A stretch of DNA of 64,000 bases. It comes from Siphonodentalium dalli. Lineage: Eukaryota; Mollusca; Scaphopoda; Gadilida; Siphonodentaliidae. Below the pieces are notes generated by a model. That model worked only from the letters and a program-made list of their open reading frames with translations. It was not told where the DNA came from and made no database searches. Positions within the stretch are counted from its first letter, which is position 1, and each line of letters opens with the position of its first letter. The position numbers and the translations under genes were made by a program. Location of the stretch: positions 25,732,991 through 25,796,990 of the forward strand of contig CP136061.1 of NCBI GenBank assembly GCA_032622095.1. The letters are read 5' to 3'. Shown piece by piece: positions 21,648-32,590 of the stretch.

Positions 21648-23183
21648 TTTGATCTTGGGTGAATCTCACAATCAAGTTCTTTACACAACACAGATATGGA
21701 ATTCCCACAGCCTACATTTGTGGAATGGCAAGCTGAATGTGCACGCCCACTAACATTTCGGGTAAATGTCACATTTTTGGGCAGAGATACCCGAATTGCT
21801 CTGTTGAATGCCTCGGCTTTTTGCGTGTTCATGCCAAGAAAAGTCTTGTCATTCATTTGTGGACACAGTCTGTAGTCAACACACTCCGTGAGAATATCCG
21901 AACAGTCCGAAGTTTTATTGATCGTAAATTTGGGTCCTAGCACAGTTTCATTTTTAACGATCCAGTTGGATTTTTTCGTTCCCTTGCACAGATATGAGTA
22001 TTTTTTACACATAACATGGGAGTTTTGGAAACACTTCACTATTGCTTCTTTCACATTCAGTAAATGTTTCTTCATTCCTTCAGCGTTGGCTTTGAAATGC
22101 TTTCCCGCAGATGTCAATTCACCCTGACATCGATCAGAAATGTTCATTGCGAGTTTATTTATCAGTTTTGATTTGCTTTTTAGGTCAGGTCCAGCGATGA
22201 GAGTTGGCAGCGTCTTATGGTTTTTGATGAATTTCCGATGGTTTCTCGACACATGAGCTGAGTCCAGTTGATGAGTTGGTCTGGTCGCTGTTGCTCCTTC
22301 GTCATAGAGATCCTCACAGCCTTTGAAGCCCGCTGCATCGGGATCAGTAACAAGGTGACCAATCTCGATATTGCTATTGGTTTTCATTTCACCAAATGCT
22401 TCTTTCGCCCATGTTCTCTCATCGCCGATGCTCTTCTCAAATGGAATCGTTGCGAAACAGTCTTTCCCACATGTGTGATTATCACATTTGTTCAGGTGTT
22501 TGCGTTTCGAACAAAGCTTGTTGTGCACCACAAGTCCAATAATGTCATGTGACGGCGTTAGATTTTCAACAACACTGTATATAACTTGAGTGCTTGGTTG
22601 AAATGGGTTTCTGCCACACCCAGAATAAATCGGATTATTATAAAGTCCATCTGCCTGTGCGTCGATGATATGTGGACTCTTCTTTCCATCAGTTTGTTGT
22701 TTATGTATGAGTTTCGAACGTCTTTCTCGGAGATCCTTTTTATTTATTTCCTCAATTTTTGGTAAACTTTTATTTGCTGTGCTCTGAATTGACTTTTCGG
22801 CTGGCGGGGGAATATTAGCACTTGCACATATGCGTCTGAATCCTCCTGCTGCAATGGGTGTTTTAGATAATCCGACTGAAAGTCCAACATTTGGTTTTGC
22901 TGGTCTCCTGCCAGGGTTCCCTGTTATAATTTCATCATACAGGTTGAAAATTTCAGATCTAAAATCACAACACGTGCAAATCATTTTCTCTCTACATCCA
23001 ATTCCACGAATTTCCTCAGCGTTCATGTCCCAGTATAGGAATCCTGTACACGTGGGTTTATATGCCCTATGTTTTTCGAAGGAAGAGTTCCACATCATCG
23101 CATTTCGGCGTATATTGACCACCCTGTTTGATCCGCATTCGCATTGCCAACCACTGACACATCTCTTGTCTGGGCTATCATTT
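21602..23183 (-). CDS. Mutator-like transposase, main exon
   Basis: Follows acceptor TTTTTAATTTTCAG (AG at 23185-23184) and is open for about 527 codons. It begins with a Cys pair (WQCECG), then CTGFLYW and IGCREKMICTCCDFRSEIFN (zinc-ribbon-like). After that come GGFRRICASANIPPP, SPHIIDAQADGLYNNPIYSG, RNPFQPSTQVIYSVVEN, SIGDERTWAKEAFGEM, HLVTDPDAAGF and HQLDSAHVSRNHRKFIKNH. I recognise this block order from the large family annotated as Mutator-like transposase domain proteins in invertebrates. Asp in DAQADG, TDPDAAGF and the LDSAH block are candidate catalytic acids. Exon 1 joins in phase (AG|A). The ORF stops at 21602, apparently by frameshift; see 21402. Confidence 0.8.
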
Positions 23184-23751
23184 CTGAAAATTAAAAAGTA
23201 AAATCCTAAATTTTACTCTTTGAACCATATATATTAAAGGTACATACATATCGGTCTAACTGTGAGATATTTTTTTTCTTTAAAAACACTGCCTGCTCCA
23301 AACAGTCCTTTGAATGAATAGTAAACTAAAGCACTCAGTGCTGCAATTTAATTTATATATATCTGCATGCAAAGCAATGTTATACCTGTGCTGTTTGCAA
23401 TTAGTGACCCAATTCATATGAACAGAATAAGGGGAGTAACTCTATCTGCAAATTATTAGGCTGAAAACCTGTGTTTTGACTCAGGGTACAGTTTTCAAAT
23501 CATTTCCTGCACACAGAGGGATGGGGGCATGTCAAATTAATTTTTGTTGTCATGCAGGAGGACACAGCCAAGATTTTGAAAAAAGATTTTAAAGTCATAC
23601 ACTTGATTTGAGAAGATCAAATATATGTTTAGTTTATTGATATTATAATGCTGAATTTCATACCCCCCCCCCCCCTATTTCTTATCTATATGATGAAAAG
23701 AACATGCATATAACATTGTTTGTTGCATGGAATATTGTGAGAGATGTTTAC

Positions 23752-24002
23752 CTTTCATTTTTTCTTTCAGGCTCTTTGTTGTCAGATTGACCCTTCCCTC
23801 TTGGATTAAGACTGTTTGCAGCAGACCGAGTTTGATGTGCTCTCACAGAGTATGGCTTTTCGAGAATGTCCAGTGATGTAATGATCGTTCTTTTGCGTAA
23901 ATGTTTCACTACTCTGTTATCCACATATGGTTCTCGCTTGGCTTTATACAACTGTTTGTGTCCTGGTTTGAATCTGAGGGGATTATCAAATGTAAACTTC
24001 AT
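23752..24002 (-). CDS. Mutator-like transposase, first coding exon
   Basis: The ATG at 24002 opens MKFTFDNPLRFKPGHKQLYK and continues basic and unstructured to donor GAAAG|GTAAAC at 23752/23751. The 568-bp intron is followed by a strong acceptor at 23184. The split codon joins as AG|A, keeping frame into NDSPDKRCVSGWQCECG. The longer frame upstream of 24002 has no ATG and meets a stop, so 24002 is the likely start. About 940 bp separate the start from the right terminal repeat. Confidence 0.65.
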
Positions 24003-24940
24003 TGTCTCACAGTCCTCACAAATTCCAAAATCCACTCAACAACTCTGTCACATTAACAGCATTAATTTGGAAAATTCTTCTCGCGAATATACAACTTCCA
24101 GAATTTTTACAATGAGAAATGATATTTGTCTCGAGAAATGATGACAACTAACCGTTCTGAGATCAGCACCTTGCTTTTAAGGAGTTTTGAAATTAATGAT
24201 GCTTGAAAATGTCTGCCATCTTATCTGTTGATATATTACTACTTTATCAGCTGAAGGAACATGTTGTCATTATAACCTCATCATTGGCACCCCCTGTCCA
24301 ATGTTAGTTAACGACATTTGATACTGTGAGACAATAGATTAAGGATTCCTTCTAATTGGGATTGCAGCAGACATTACAAATTTTAGCACCATTTTCAATC
24401 AGGAAAATTCACCGGACCCAGGGTTAAAACACCCTTGTCTGAGCTCATTGTTTAAATAATTTTCCACTTAATTTTTCTGATTTTGGGACAAGTAGTAATT
24501 GTTCTTCAAAATTATGCCAAGTTTACTGACTAATGAACCCTCCACACTATTTATTTTTCAAAGTAAAGGCATTTTTTGTGTGAATCTGCAGCTGATTTGC
24601 ATAGGGTTAAATGAAACCTGTGCATATCTGTTCCTGTGGAGAAATTAAATTCATGGGACACAACAGATGAAAGCCAAGTGAAAACCTGATCAAATGAATG
24701 TGGTATAACTTCTCATGCTTTATTAGATGCCTCATATTATTAAATTAAACTCAAATCCAACCTGCATTTTGGCTTTTTATTCTGAATGGGTGTATTATTG
24801 GGTGGGTTCCAATTAAAGGGTCACATGGCATTAAAAACACATTTTTTTAAAACAACATCAGTTTAATAATTATAGGTATATATCAAGGTTCACAATGGGT
24901 TATGCACAAAAAATATGAAGAAAGGCCACATGGCCCTTTA
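24003..24940. other. Transposon 5-prime flank of the transposase, no gene seen
   Basis: AT-rich, presumably transposase promoter and leader. It ends GGCCACATGGCCCTTTA at the right repeat; GGCCACATGGCC is a near-perfect palindrome. Confidence 0.4.
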
Positions 24941-25391
24941 GGTTACACTGGTGTAAATACTATAGCCAGCTCCCCCTGCGGTTGCGGGAGGAGTATAGAG
25001 TTTCACAGTTAAAACACTCTGGGCTGTGATTGGTTGCATGAATTAAATGTAAACTGTTGACAAAAATTCAAGGAATCATTCTCCCACAAACTTCATTTGC
25101 CAAGAGGCCCATTCATTAAAGGTGAAGTCTGTTGTGGCTGTTTAGAAATTTTAAGTGTGATTGAAAAAATGACAATATTTTTTTAGTGCGGAACTGACCC
25201 TAGTCATGAAAAAACGAAAATTTGAAGTGGATTCCCTGCTAGACGGTGTTGATTTTTTTATTGGGAAAGTTTCCACAGATGTCAAGCTCACATAATCCGA
25301 AGGCAGTTTGAACAGTTTCCATTTGACCTCTGATGCAGATCAACAAACGTTAACATTGAAGCCTATGGGAAATATTTACACCAGTGTAACC
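24941..25391 (+). repeat. Right 451-bp terminal direct repeat
   Basis: Appears identical to 20462-20912 in full by eye and has the same orientation. Followed by TTATTACGCG, matching the TTAT that precedes the left repeat. Confidence 0.9.
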
Positions 25392-26072
25392 TTATTACGC
25401 GCGCCGCGTGTATAACTAGTGGGGAGTTTCTCGCTTCTCGTGGGGGCTGACATTATCAATGGGTGTTTTATTAGTTTTATTTATAGAATGGGAATTTTTG
25501 GGATGATTAAAAGTCAAACTGCGAGCTGGAGGCCGAGTCCGGTAAAAGGTATAGTTGGGGAATTTCAATTTCGTTTATTGTCGTTAATCAACGTTGATTA
25601 ATGTTGATTTTTGGTTTGTGATAAACTATATGTCAATTACAACTGAAAGAATTTTCTGCAGCCCATGAACTGGGGCTTGTGGTCGGAGACCGTCGAGTCG
25701 GTCGCCGTTTCGTTAATTAGGTGCTGGTTGTTATTGTTATTTTAACGGAATTCTGAGTTGGTCATTCGCAAAACCAATATATTTTATATTCTACAATAAC
25801 ATTCTTGGGTTTATAATATATGATCTTGAGCGCGTTACCATTTCTGACATTGGTTTTCTTGTTCATTCTGGGTTTGGAGTATTCGAGTTACACGTGTATG
25901 GTTGGAGATCTAACTTTCCCGTTATTATCAGGTCACCGATTCATTTATATACAAGTCGAGATGGTCACCGATTAATTTATAGATGTCAAGAGCACGTCAT
26001 GAAATCACGTGGTTTCTAGGTTGGTGAGTGTCACGGCTTAAAAATGTGCAAACGCACACAATTATAATATAC
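25392..26072. other. No gene; distant copies of the 20170-20461 unit
   Basis: 25860-25905 repeats TTCATTCTGGGTTTGGAGTA and a TTCGAGTTACACGTGTATGG block. Otherwise AT-rich and featureless. Confidence 0.4.
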
Positions 26073-26373
26073 GTGACCCGCCATATCAAATCCAGTCGTA
26101 AGTCGGGATTTTTTTCACCCTGTGCCAATGCATTCTCCTATATATGCGAGTCGACCATAGGTCGCCTCGCATATATAAGAGAATGCATTGGCCTAACAAT
26201 TTTTTATAATTTTAATACTTTTTTCTTGTATTCTTTAACAATTTTATAATTTCACCCATACAGAGCCCCAGACAAACATGAGCAGACGACACTATTCTAT
26301 ATGCTTCTATATATGTGTGGGGCTCCCTGCAGGGTAATGGGTGTTTTTTATTTTTATGTCCTAAAAATTGTAA
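26073..26373 (+). mobile_element. MITE family M1, 3-prime-truncated copy
   Basis: Left TIR GTGACCCGCCATATCAAATC, continuing CAGTCGTAAGTCGGGATTTT, then palindrome P67, AACAATTTTTTATAATTTTA and CAGAGCCCCAGACAAACATG. It stops before the second palindrome and right TIR. Confidence 0.75.
26125..26191. repeat. Palindrome P67, copy 1
   Basis: CCAATGCATTCTCCTATATA opens and the complement closes; centre GCGAGTCGACCATAGGTCGC. Near-perfect arms of about 31 bp. Confidence 0.85.
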
Positions 26374-26419
26374 GTCGAAAAGTCGCGCATGACATCAACA
26401 CCAGAAACTGCAAAATGAT

Positions 26420-26775
26420 TGATTTGTTCATTAAAGTTAAATTCTTTTCAACTTCGTTGCACTAACGAAAATAGACACAAATACAATTGGGGACTTTATT
26501 TTCCATCGCAAGGCTGAACACACAATACTGTCGTATACGTTTGTGAGGCGTCTGCGCCAACGATGTAAATGTATGCAAATTTAAGTTTCTTTTAAGGTTT
26601 TGTTTTGTTGAAAAGCCAGAAAGCTCTAGTTGTGTTCACGTGATATACAACTAAGATCTTCAACTGACCAGGTTGGTATATAAGATTTTATGAACCTCGT
26701 TTCATCAATTTGATTCACAATTCGTCGTATGAAAGTTATGTCCCAACATAACTCGTTGGAGATCCTCTATATCCT
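26420..26775 (+). repeat. Dispersed repeat R2, partial copy 2
   Basis: Shares TTGTGAGGCGTCTGCGCCAA-like sequence, CACGTGATATACAA, AAGATCTTCA and CAACATAACTCGTTGGAGAT with 3340-3855. Confidence 0.55.
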
Positions 26776-27229
26776 AGTGTGTTATCTTTTTCCTCGTTTC
26801 TGGTCGCGTTTTCAACCCCCCCCCCCCTCGGGCATTTTGAGTGCGTGATACTCGTCAACTCGGAAACACGTGATTCCCCACCGAGAAGACGTCAGATACC
26901 GACTCATAAGGGGACCGCGAACTCACCAGAGTGTAACATATATGTAAATTTTCATCTTCAGCGTTTTTAATCATCGAATATTGAGTGAGCCCGATTTGCT
27001 TGATTGATTTTGATTTTGTACAATAACAACTAATAATTTAATCATAAGCTGTCAAACCACATAATACTATAGATTAGAAGAGTAGCCTCACTGTAATAAA
27101 ACCATTGGTTGTCACATCATGGCCGCCGTTTTTTTTCAGATCAGGCCCTACGTCAGTTGATGTTAATTATAGCGAAAAAATCTTGTAAAATGTATACACT
27201 TTCGTGTATACTTTCGTCTTTCGTGAAGC
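26776..27229. other. No gene; 10-C run and repeat remnant
   Basis: C-run at 26818-26827. 26910-27000 is a relative of the 20170-20461 unit (GGACCGCGAACTC, TATGTAAATTTTCATCTTCA). Confidence 0.4.
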
Positions 27230-27234
27230 TAAGA

Positions 27235-27560
27235 CATGCCACTTTTATAAGGCAAAATTGAAACTCCACATCCAAGATGGCTGCCAAAATGGCGCGTGAT
27301 GTTGAAAATATGACTTTTGTTCACCAATATCTTCTGGATAAGTTTATCCTGTTTTGAACTGGTTGAGAAATATGACTTTATATTGTATTTTTTTATATTA
27401 ACAGGGCAAAATTGAAACTCCACATCCAAGATGGCCGCCAAAATGGCCGCGGGAAGTTGAAAATATGACCTTTTTTTTTACTTATATCTTCTATATCAGC
27501 TCATGCTGTTTAACTGGTTGAGAAATATGACATTATATTGTTTTTTTTATATTAACTGAT
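27235..27560. repeat. Two ~175-bp tandem units (CCAAGATGGC type)
   Basis: GGCAAAATTGAAACTCCACA and TCCAAGATGGC-GCCAAAATGGC occur at about 27241 and 27412, followed each time by TTGAAAATATGAC and GAACTGGTTGAGAAATATGA-like sequence. Confidence 0.65.
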
Positions 27561-27769
27561 CATTGGAGCAATGAACTATGTTATTATTGGGGGTCCTAGC
27601 ACCTTCCGATCTCTCAAAAATTTGATTTTACAGAATGCGGTGTAAAATTTCACAAAAAAATCACAATTGGGATCCTAGTCATATTTCAACAAGAAGTGAA
27701 GATAACTTTGTACTGTAAGTGAGGCATATCATTACCAATTGGAACCAAAATTGTTACTTTGGCTCAAAA

Positions 27770-28140
27770 TGGCTGCCAAAAACGGCCGCCAAAATATGGA
27801 AAATGGTAGATAATTGCCCCAGCGTGTCCTCCAATCGCTTACAAGTTGAGGTTGGGGTATCAAATGGCTATTCTGCCTTCTAACATGTCTGATGCACTAT
27901 GGTTAATTGTTTCTATTGTCACCACTGACATTACCAGAAATATTGGATTTTTATGTCACAAACTTAAATATCGGCAAAAATTAACTTTTCAGATTTGGAC
28001 CATATTTTCAAGTTAAATATAACTATCTTTGGTATAAAATGTGTATATTATTTTGTACTGTCTTAAATGTGTCAAACTACGGTTTTTATATACCAAATTT
28101 ATCAAGATGGCTTCCAAATGGCAACCAAATTTGGTAAAAA
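27770..28140 (+). repeat. Dispersed repeat R5, copy 2
   Basis: Homologous to 11820-12200; see that entry. Confidence 0.7.
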
Positions 28141-28209
28141 GTAGATTTTTTGCTCATCTTTACTTTGTAAAGTTTGAGCTATTGCCATGGCTTGGTATCT
28201 GTCGTCCGT

Positions 28210-28275
28210 GTGTGTGCGTGTGTGTGTGGGATGGTGCGTGCGCGAAGGAGGGTGCGCGTGTGTGTGCGTCTGTCA
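28210..28275. repeat. (GT)n-rich tract
   Basis: GTGTGTGCGTGTGTGTGTGG and a second GTGTGTGTGCG stretch. Confidence 0.85.
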
Positions 28276-28284
28276 ACAATTTCC

Positions 28285-28870
28285 TTTAGCACGGGCTACA
28301 GGTCGTATTTTTTGTCAGATCATTATGAAATTTGTCATAGCTGTTGCCATTGACATGTAGATGGGAACTAGTTATTTTTGGGGTCATTCGGCAAAAACAT
28401 GGCTGCCAGCGGCCATCTTGGATTTCAAAATTCAACCCATTAGCACGGTCTACAAGCCGTATTGTTTGTCTGATCATCATGAAATTTGTTATGGATGTTA
28501 ATATTGACATTCGGTCATAAAACATGGCTGCCGGCAGCCATCTTGGATTCTACTCTTTGCATGACTAAATCCTTTGGCATGGGCTACATGTCGTACCTTT
28601 GGTCTGATCATTATGGAATTTGCCATGGCTGTTAACATTGACATGTAGAGGGGAACGAGTCATTGTGGGGGTCATTCGGCCATAAAACATGTCCGCTGGC
28701 AGCCATCTTGGATTTTACTCTTTGGAACACAATACAGTCCACTTCCCTCATCCGATCATCACCAAACTTCATATCAATCTTGATAATTAATCTACTAGAT
28801 GAAAGCTATCAATGTTTTTGAATTTCATTGGAAAACGTAGCCGCCAGCAACCTTCTTGGATTTTACTCTA
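28285..28870. repeat. Tandem ~130-170-bp units (GCAGCCATCTTGGAT type)
   Basis: Three to four diverged units: AGCACGGGCTACAGGTCGTA, GATCATTATGAAATTTGTCA, TTGACATGTAGA, GTCATTCGGCCATAAAACAT and GCAGCCATCTTGGATT, ending with a degraded copy near 28855. No coding content. Confidence 0.65.
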
Positions 28871-29044
28871 TATATATCTCTTCGTGTTGATAATCTAGTA
28901 TTAGACATTTCAACTTTCCGCATATCCCAAATGGCTTCATTGACTGTAACACATGCAATTATTCCCCTTCCAGGTAACGGGTAGGGTGTATATGTGAACA
29001 GCCATATCAAATCCAGTCGTAAGTCGGGATTTTTTTACCCTGTG

Positions 29045-29103
29045 CCAATGCATTCTCTTATATATGCGAGTCGACCATAGGTCGACCATAGATAATGCAT
29101 TGG
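29045..29103. repeat. Palindrome P67, damaged copy 2
   Basis: The left arm is intact; the right arm lost most of its CTCGCATATATAAGAG block. Confidence 0.7.
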
Positions 29104-29323
29104 CCTAACAATTTTTTACAATTTTTATAATTTTGTCTTATATTCTTTAACAATTTTATAATTTTACCCATACAGAGCCCCAGACAAACATGAGCAGACG
29201 ACACCCTTCTATATGCTTCTATATATGTGTGGGGCTCTCTGCAGGGTAATGGATGTTTTTTATTCTATGTCCTAAAAGATGTAAGAAACATTTATTTAAA
29301 AAAAATGATAAACAATTGTTTGG

Positions 29324-29394
29324 CCAATGCATTCTCTTATATATGCGAGGCGACCAATGGTCCACTCGCGTATATATATAAGAGAATGCATTGG
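29324..29394. repeat. Palindrome P67, copy 3
   Basis: Both arms present with an extended TATATATATA in the right arm. Confidence 0.8.
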
Positions 29395-29594
29395 CACGGT
29401 GTAAGAAAAATGCCGACTTACGACTGGATTTGATATGGCGGGTCACAAATAACTAATAATTTCACACAATATCGAAAAAAACCCAAAAATCTTATTGTCT
29501 TGGCTCTACGTGTTTGAGAGAAAACCTCGTGTGTTTCGTAATGATGAATCAAAAATTTAATTGCAAACTATAACTTCATACCCCATATATTACA

Positions 29595-29870
29595 ACTATG
29601 AATAAATCAGTCACAAATATTTCAGCCCAATATAAACTAATGTTGGTGTGTACGTTAGTCCACCCAAGCAGGAGGCTGCAATCAACTGGAATTAAGCCAC
29701 ATTATTATATATATATATGGTCAGCGAGAGGGGCCTGTGATGTTAAACCCATCTCAAGCCAACGATGTATTGATCAGCAGGCACCACACAGACATTATTT
29801 GTTGGTGGTTGTCTCTCTAAATGAAAATAATTATGAAATTTCTTGAATCCAGGAAAATTAAGACACCTCT
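29595..29870 (+). repeat. Dispersed repeat R6, copy 1
   Basis: Homologous, same orientation, to 53580-53860: AATCAGTCACAAATATTTCA-like, ATCAACTGGAA, GGTGGTTGTCTCTCTAAATG-like, TTTCTTGAA. Confidence 0.6.
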
Positions 29871-30279
29871 CATGTTCTTCAGATATTCACTTTTGAAAAC
29901 ATTCTAGCTAAAAGGAGTTCTCGGTACCGGAAAACAGCGAAAATTTACAGTTTTGATTCTATAAAATTATGGTATATCGGGTTAATTCCAGCGATTTGAT
30001 GGTTCTAAACAATGTGTCAAAAATAATCACTTTAACCATTATTTGAAAAAGAAATTCCAGGCAGATTTTTTAGAAAATCCATTCTTGTTGGCAAAACGTG
30101 CAGCTGAACCTTAAATGATATTTAGTATTTTAACGTAACCGATCAGGCTTCAAACCGCGGTGGCTCTTTAATATTTTTGGTGCCTGGCTGACAGGACGCT
30201 GACGTCAAAACGATTGGGAATAGTTTATACTCTATATTATAAATTGTATATTGTGAACTTTAAAAGACACGGTGGTCAT

Positions 30280-30570
30280 AGGTGTTTTCCGGTATTCTTA
30301 AAAGTACTCAATGCGATCAGATGCTCTCAAATTACCATTTCTTTGGCTTCAGGGGTAAAATCGGCAGCAATAAGTGGCCCAGAAGCACGTGGAAATCAAG
30401 TAATAACCACTTGATTTTAGAGTTATCCATCGTCATCGGCAAGACCGCCCGTTTGACCACGTGTTTCTGTGCAACTTATTACTGCAGATCTCGAGAAATA
30501 ACAAACTTCAAAAAATCGATATCTGATCACCCTGAGCTTTGATGGGTGGGTTCCTCGACTCGAATCAAAT
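30280..30570. repeat. Dispersed repeat R7, copy 1
   Basis: TTGATTTTAGAGTTATCCAT and ATAACAAACTTCAAAAA recur at 55800-55930, and the GGTGGGTTCCTCGACTCGAA end recurs in reverse complement near 33715-33760. Confidence 0.55.
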
Positions 30571-30635
30571 ATGTTTGTTTACCTCCGAAGCCAAAGAAAT
30601 AGTAATTTAGGAGCCCCTGATCGGATTGGGTGCCT

Positions 30636-30905
30636 TTAACCCTTTCAGTGCCAAGTCCGATTTTTGTATCAACCCATATACCCTGTGCCAATGCATTCTC
30701 TTAAATATGCGAGTCGACCATAGGTCGCCTCGCATATATAAGAGAATGCATTGGTCTAACAAATTTTCATCATTTGTTATTATTTTTTTACAATTTTTTA
30801 CAATTTTAATAATTTTTTCTTATATTCTTTAACTCTTTCAATGCCAGACTCTACATACAGTAAATTAGGGCCGATGAGATCGGCCCCTGGCACTGAAAGA
30901 GTTAA
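30636..30905. mobile_element. TTAA-flanked MITE (family M2) carrying P67
   Basis: Opens TTAACCCTTTCAGTGCCAAG and closes GGCACTGAAAGAGTTAA, about 24-bp inverted termini beside TTAA duplications. TTAA targeting is known for piggyBac and Kolobok superfamilies. P67 lies at 30688-30754, followed by AACAATTTT-type T-rich DNA. No ORF. Confidence 0.8.
30688..30754. repeat. Palindrome P67, copy 4
   Basis: Intact apart from one substitution in the left TATATA block. Confidence 0.85.
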
Positions 30906-31175
30906 CCACCCACCACAGAATCTAATCACGATGATAGCTTTCTACCTACACGTGATCTTTGCGTGATTGTATATATACATATATATATATACTATTCACG
31001 GTGTACTATTTCAAATCTTGCCGACGCATCATGACAGTCATACTTTTTAGTAAATACGAACTATTCCGGTCCTAACAACTCAAGAACAGTTGACCCTATT
31101 GTATATATATAGATTCATTTATTCAAGTATTCGAATTTATTTAAATTAAGGATTATAAAGTTTCGCGACGTATCA

Positions 31176-31230
31176 TATATAAGTCTCGCATTTCAGAACG
31201 AAGAACCATTTTGATCTGGATTCGTGGCAG
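31176..31230 (+). promoter_or_regulatory. Possible TATA promoter and noncoding first exon
   Basis: TATATAAG at 31176 is followed about 50 bp later by TTCGTGGCAG|GTGAGT (donor at 31231). The small unit resembles a TATA-driven 5-prime-UTR exon on the plus strand. The next plausible acceptor before the signal-peptide ATG is TTATTTTGTAG at 40096. The link to the EGF-SRCR gene is conjecture. Confidence 0.25.
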
Positions 31231-31231
31231 G

Positions 31232-31864
31232 TGAGTTATATATATATCTTTATTATCCTCCATATATGGAGATTCATATATAAATGTTTATATTATGAAA
31301 ACAAACACAATTTGGTACATAACACAGTGTATAACAAATTTATAATTACAAACATATCTACAACACATGTCTCAATATGTATGATGATCCAACTACACAT
31401 GCACATATACACACACTCGTACACTACATAAAGTAGACATTCCATTATACAGCCATATCGTACTTACATACAGAGAAATAGAATACTCCGAGACGACCAA
31501 GCCGGTGTTGGACCCGAATCAGGGATCTCTCTCTCTGGAAGACCCACAAACGCCATGCCTTTGTGCAGTCTTACCGACTCAGAGCCGACCATTTCCCCAG
31601 CACCACTCATATATATATACACAGCCATACCATACTTACAGACATACAGACGACAGTCAGACAAGCATGCATACGAGACAAACAAACAAACCCAGAGGCT
31701 CGTAGACAGTAGACTACTGCCAAGTGTCAGAGTGCTAATGTTTGGACAATTATTTCATTGTTTATCTACTTTGATTTGACTGTATCAGAGTTTCGTTTCT
31801 ATATTATTCGCGTTAAGTTCGTTTCTTTGTTAGAAAAGTAGAAAAGTAAACCCATATTATAATA
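31232..31864. other. No gene recognised
   Basis: AT-rich. 31500-31590 in reverse complement has tRNA-like words (GATTCGGGTCCAACACC) but no convincing cloverleaf. Confidence 0.35.
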
Positions 31865-32013
31865 CACATCGTTTTCGAATAGCATGTTACACCAATACAT
31901 TGATAGACAAATTTTAAAGTTAATTCTCAAAGAGTATATTTTTTGCATGAACTTTAATTTTATATCAAAATATAAGATCATATCATGACCATGTCTGGCA
32001 TATATAGAGGATC
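31865..32013 (+). repeat. Direct repeat D, copy 1
   Basis: Nearly the same as 34107-34250: ATAAGATCATATCATG, TGACCATGTCTGGCATATAT, AGAGGA. After copy 1 comes an R2 element; after copy 2 comes a CTAGCAGGG element, so the unit ends exactly where two different elements begin. Confidence 0.7.
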
Positions 32014-32590
32014 TCGAACGAGTTATGTTGGGATATATATAAGATTTTTTGAAACGAGTTTGATCAATTTTATTCACAACGAGTCGTAGACGAGTTGTTT
32101 ATCAAATTTATGAAACGAGTTTCATAAAATCTTATATCCCAACATAATGAGTTGAAGATCTTGTATACCACATACAAAAACTAAAACTTTATGCCTTTTT
32201 AACAACATCAGCTCTGTATAGAACATGCAAACTGTACACAAGTCTTGCGTGGGTTCAGATGCTTCACCACTATACGTCAGTACTGCGCTACACGCGCAAA
32301 GAAATATAGTCCCTTTTGGTTTCGTCTTTATATGACATCTATTGGGTTATTGATTGGTTTCGTCTTTATATGACAGCTATTGGGTTATTGATTGGTAACA
32401 TTTGTCAATACTATAATTTTAATCGAAACAAATAATCAGTTTTCAATAGTAATTCACAGTTTCTCGTTATAATGTCACGCGCGCAGGTATACAATGAAAG
32501 TGATTACTGCTTGGACTATTAGGTATTAGCCACTAGCGACAGATAAGAAAATATGTAATGGATTTTTCAATGATATTATAGGGGTTTCAT
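31995..32590 (-). repeat. Dispersed repeat R2, copy 3 (reverse)
   Basis: Reverse-complement partner of 3340-3855; also contains a local tandem duplication of GGTTTCGTCTTTATATGACA around 32318-32395. Confidence 0.7.

Larger units (their letters stand above)
20462..25391. mobile_element. 4.93-kb DNA transposon: terminal direct repeats, His-Cys-box nuclease, Mutator-like transposase
   Basis: Two 451-bp direct repeats (20462-20912, 24941-25391), identical by eye, enclose 4028 bp with two convergent genes. Each repeat starts GGTTACACTGGTGTAAATA and ends with its exact complement, so the whole element also has 19-bp inverted termini. The flanks read TTAT on both sides, a likely 4-bp target duplication. 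The internal region begins TAAAGG and ends CCTTTA. Identity of the repeats implies recent insertion or conversion. Direct repeats hint at an LTR element, but there is no reverse transcriptase, integrase, primer-binding site or TG..CA terminus; the coding content is that of a cut-and-paste DNA transposon. Confidence 0.85.
28994..29446 (+). mobile_element. MITE family M1, full-length copy with two P67 palindromes
   Basis: About 453 bp, left TIR GTGAACAGCCATATCAAATC and right TIR GGATTTGATATGGCGGGTCA, in inverted orientation over about 45 bp. It holds P67 at 29045-29103 (damaged right arm) and 29324-29394. No ORF; non-autonomous. Confidence 0.8.

Noticed and set aside
22830..23201. 123-aa plus-strand ORF, and others at 21737, 21888 and 22268
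   Set aside because: Antisense shadows of the transposase exon.
20462..25391. LTR retrotransposon
   Set aside because: Direct repeats look like LTRs, but termini are inverted GGTTACAC/GTGTAACC, there is no RT, protease or integrase, no primer-binding site, and the genes are transposase and nuclease.
31500..31590. tRNA gene or SINE head (minus strand)
   Set aside because: B-box-like words only; no convincing cloverleaf, A box spacing or target duplication.
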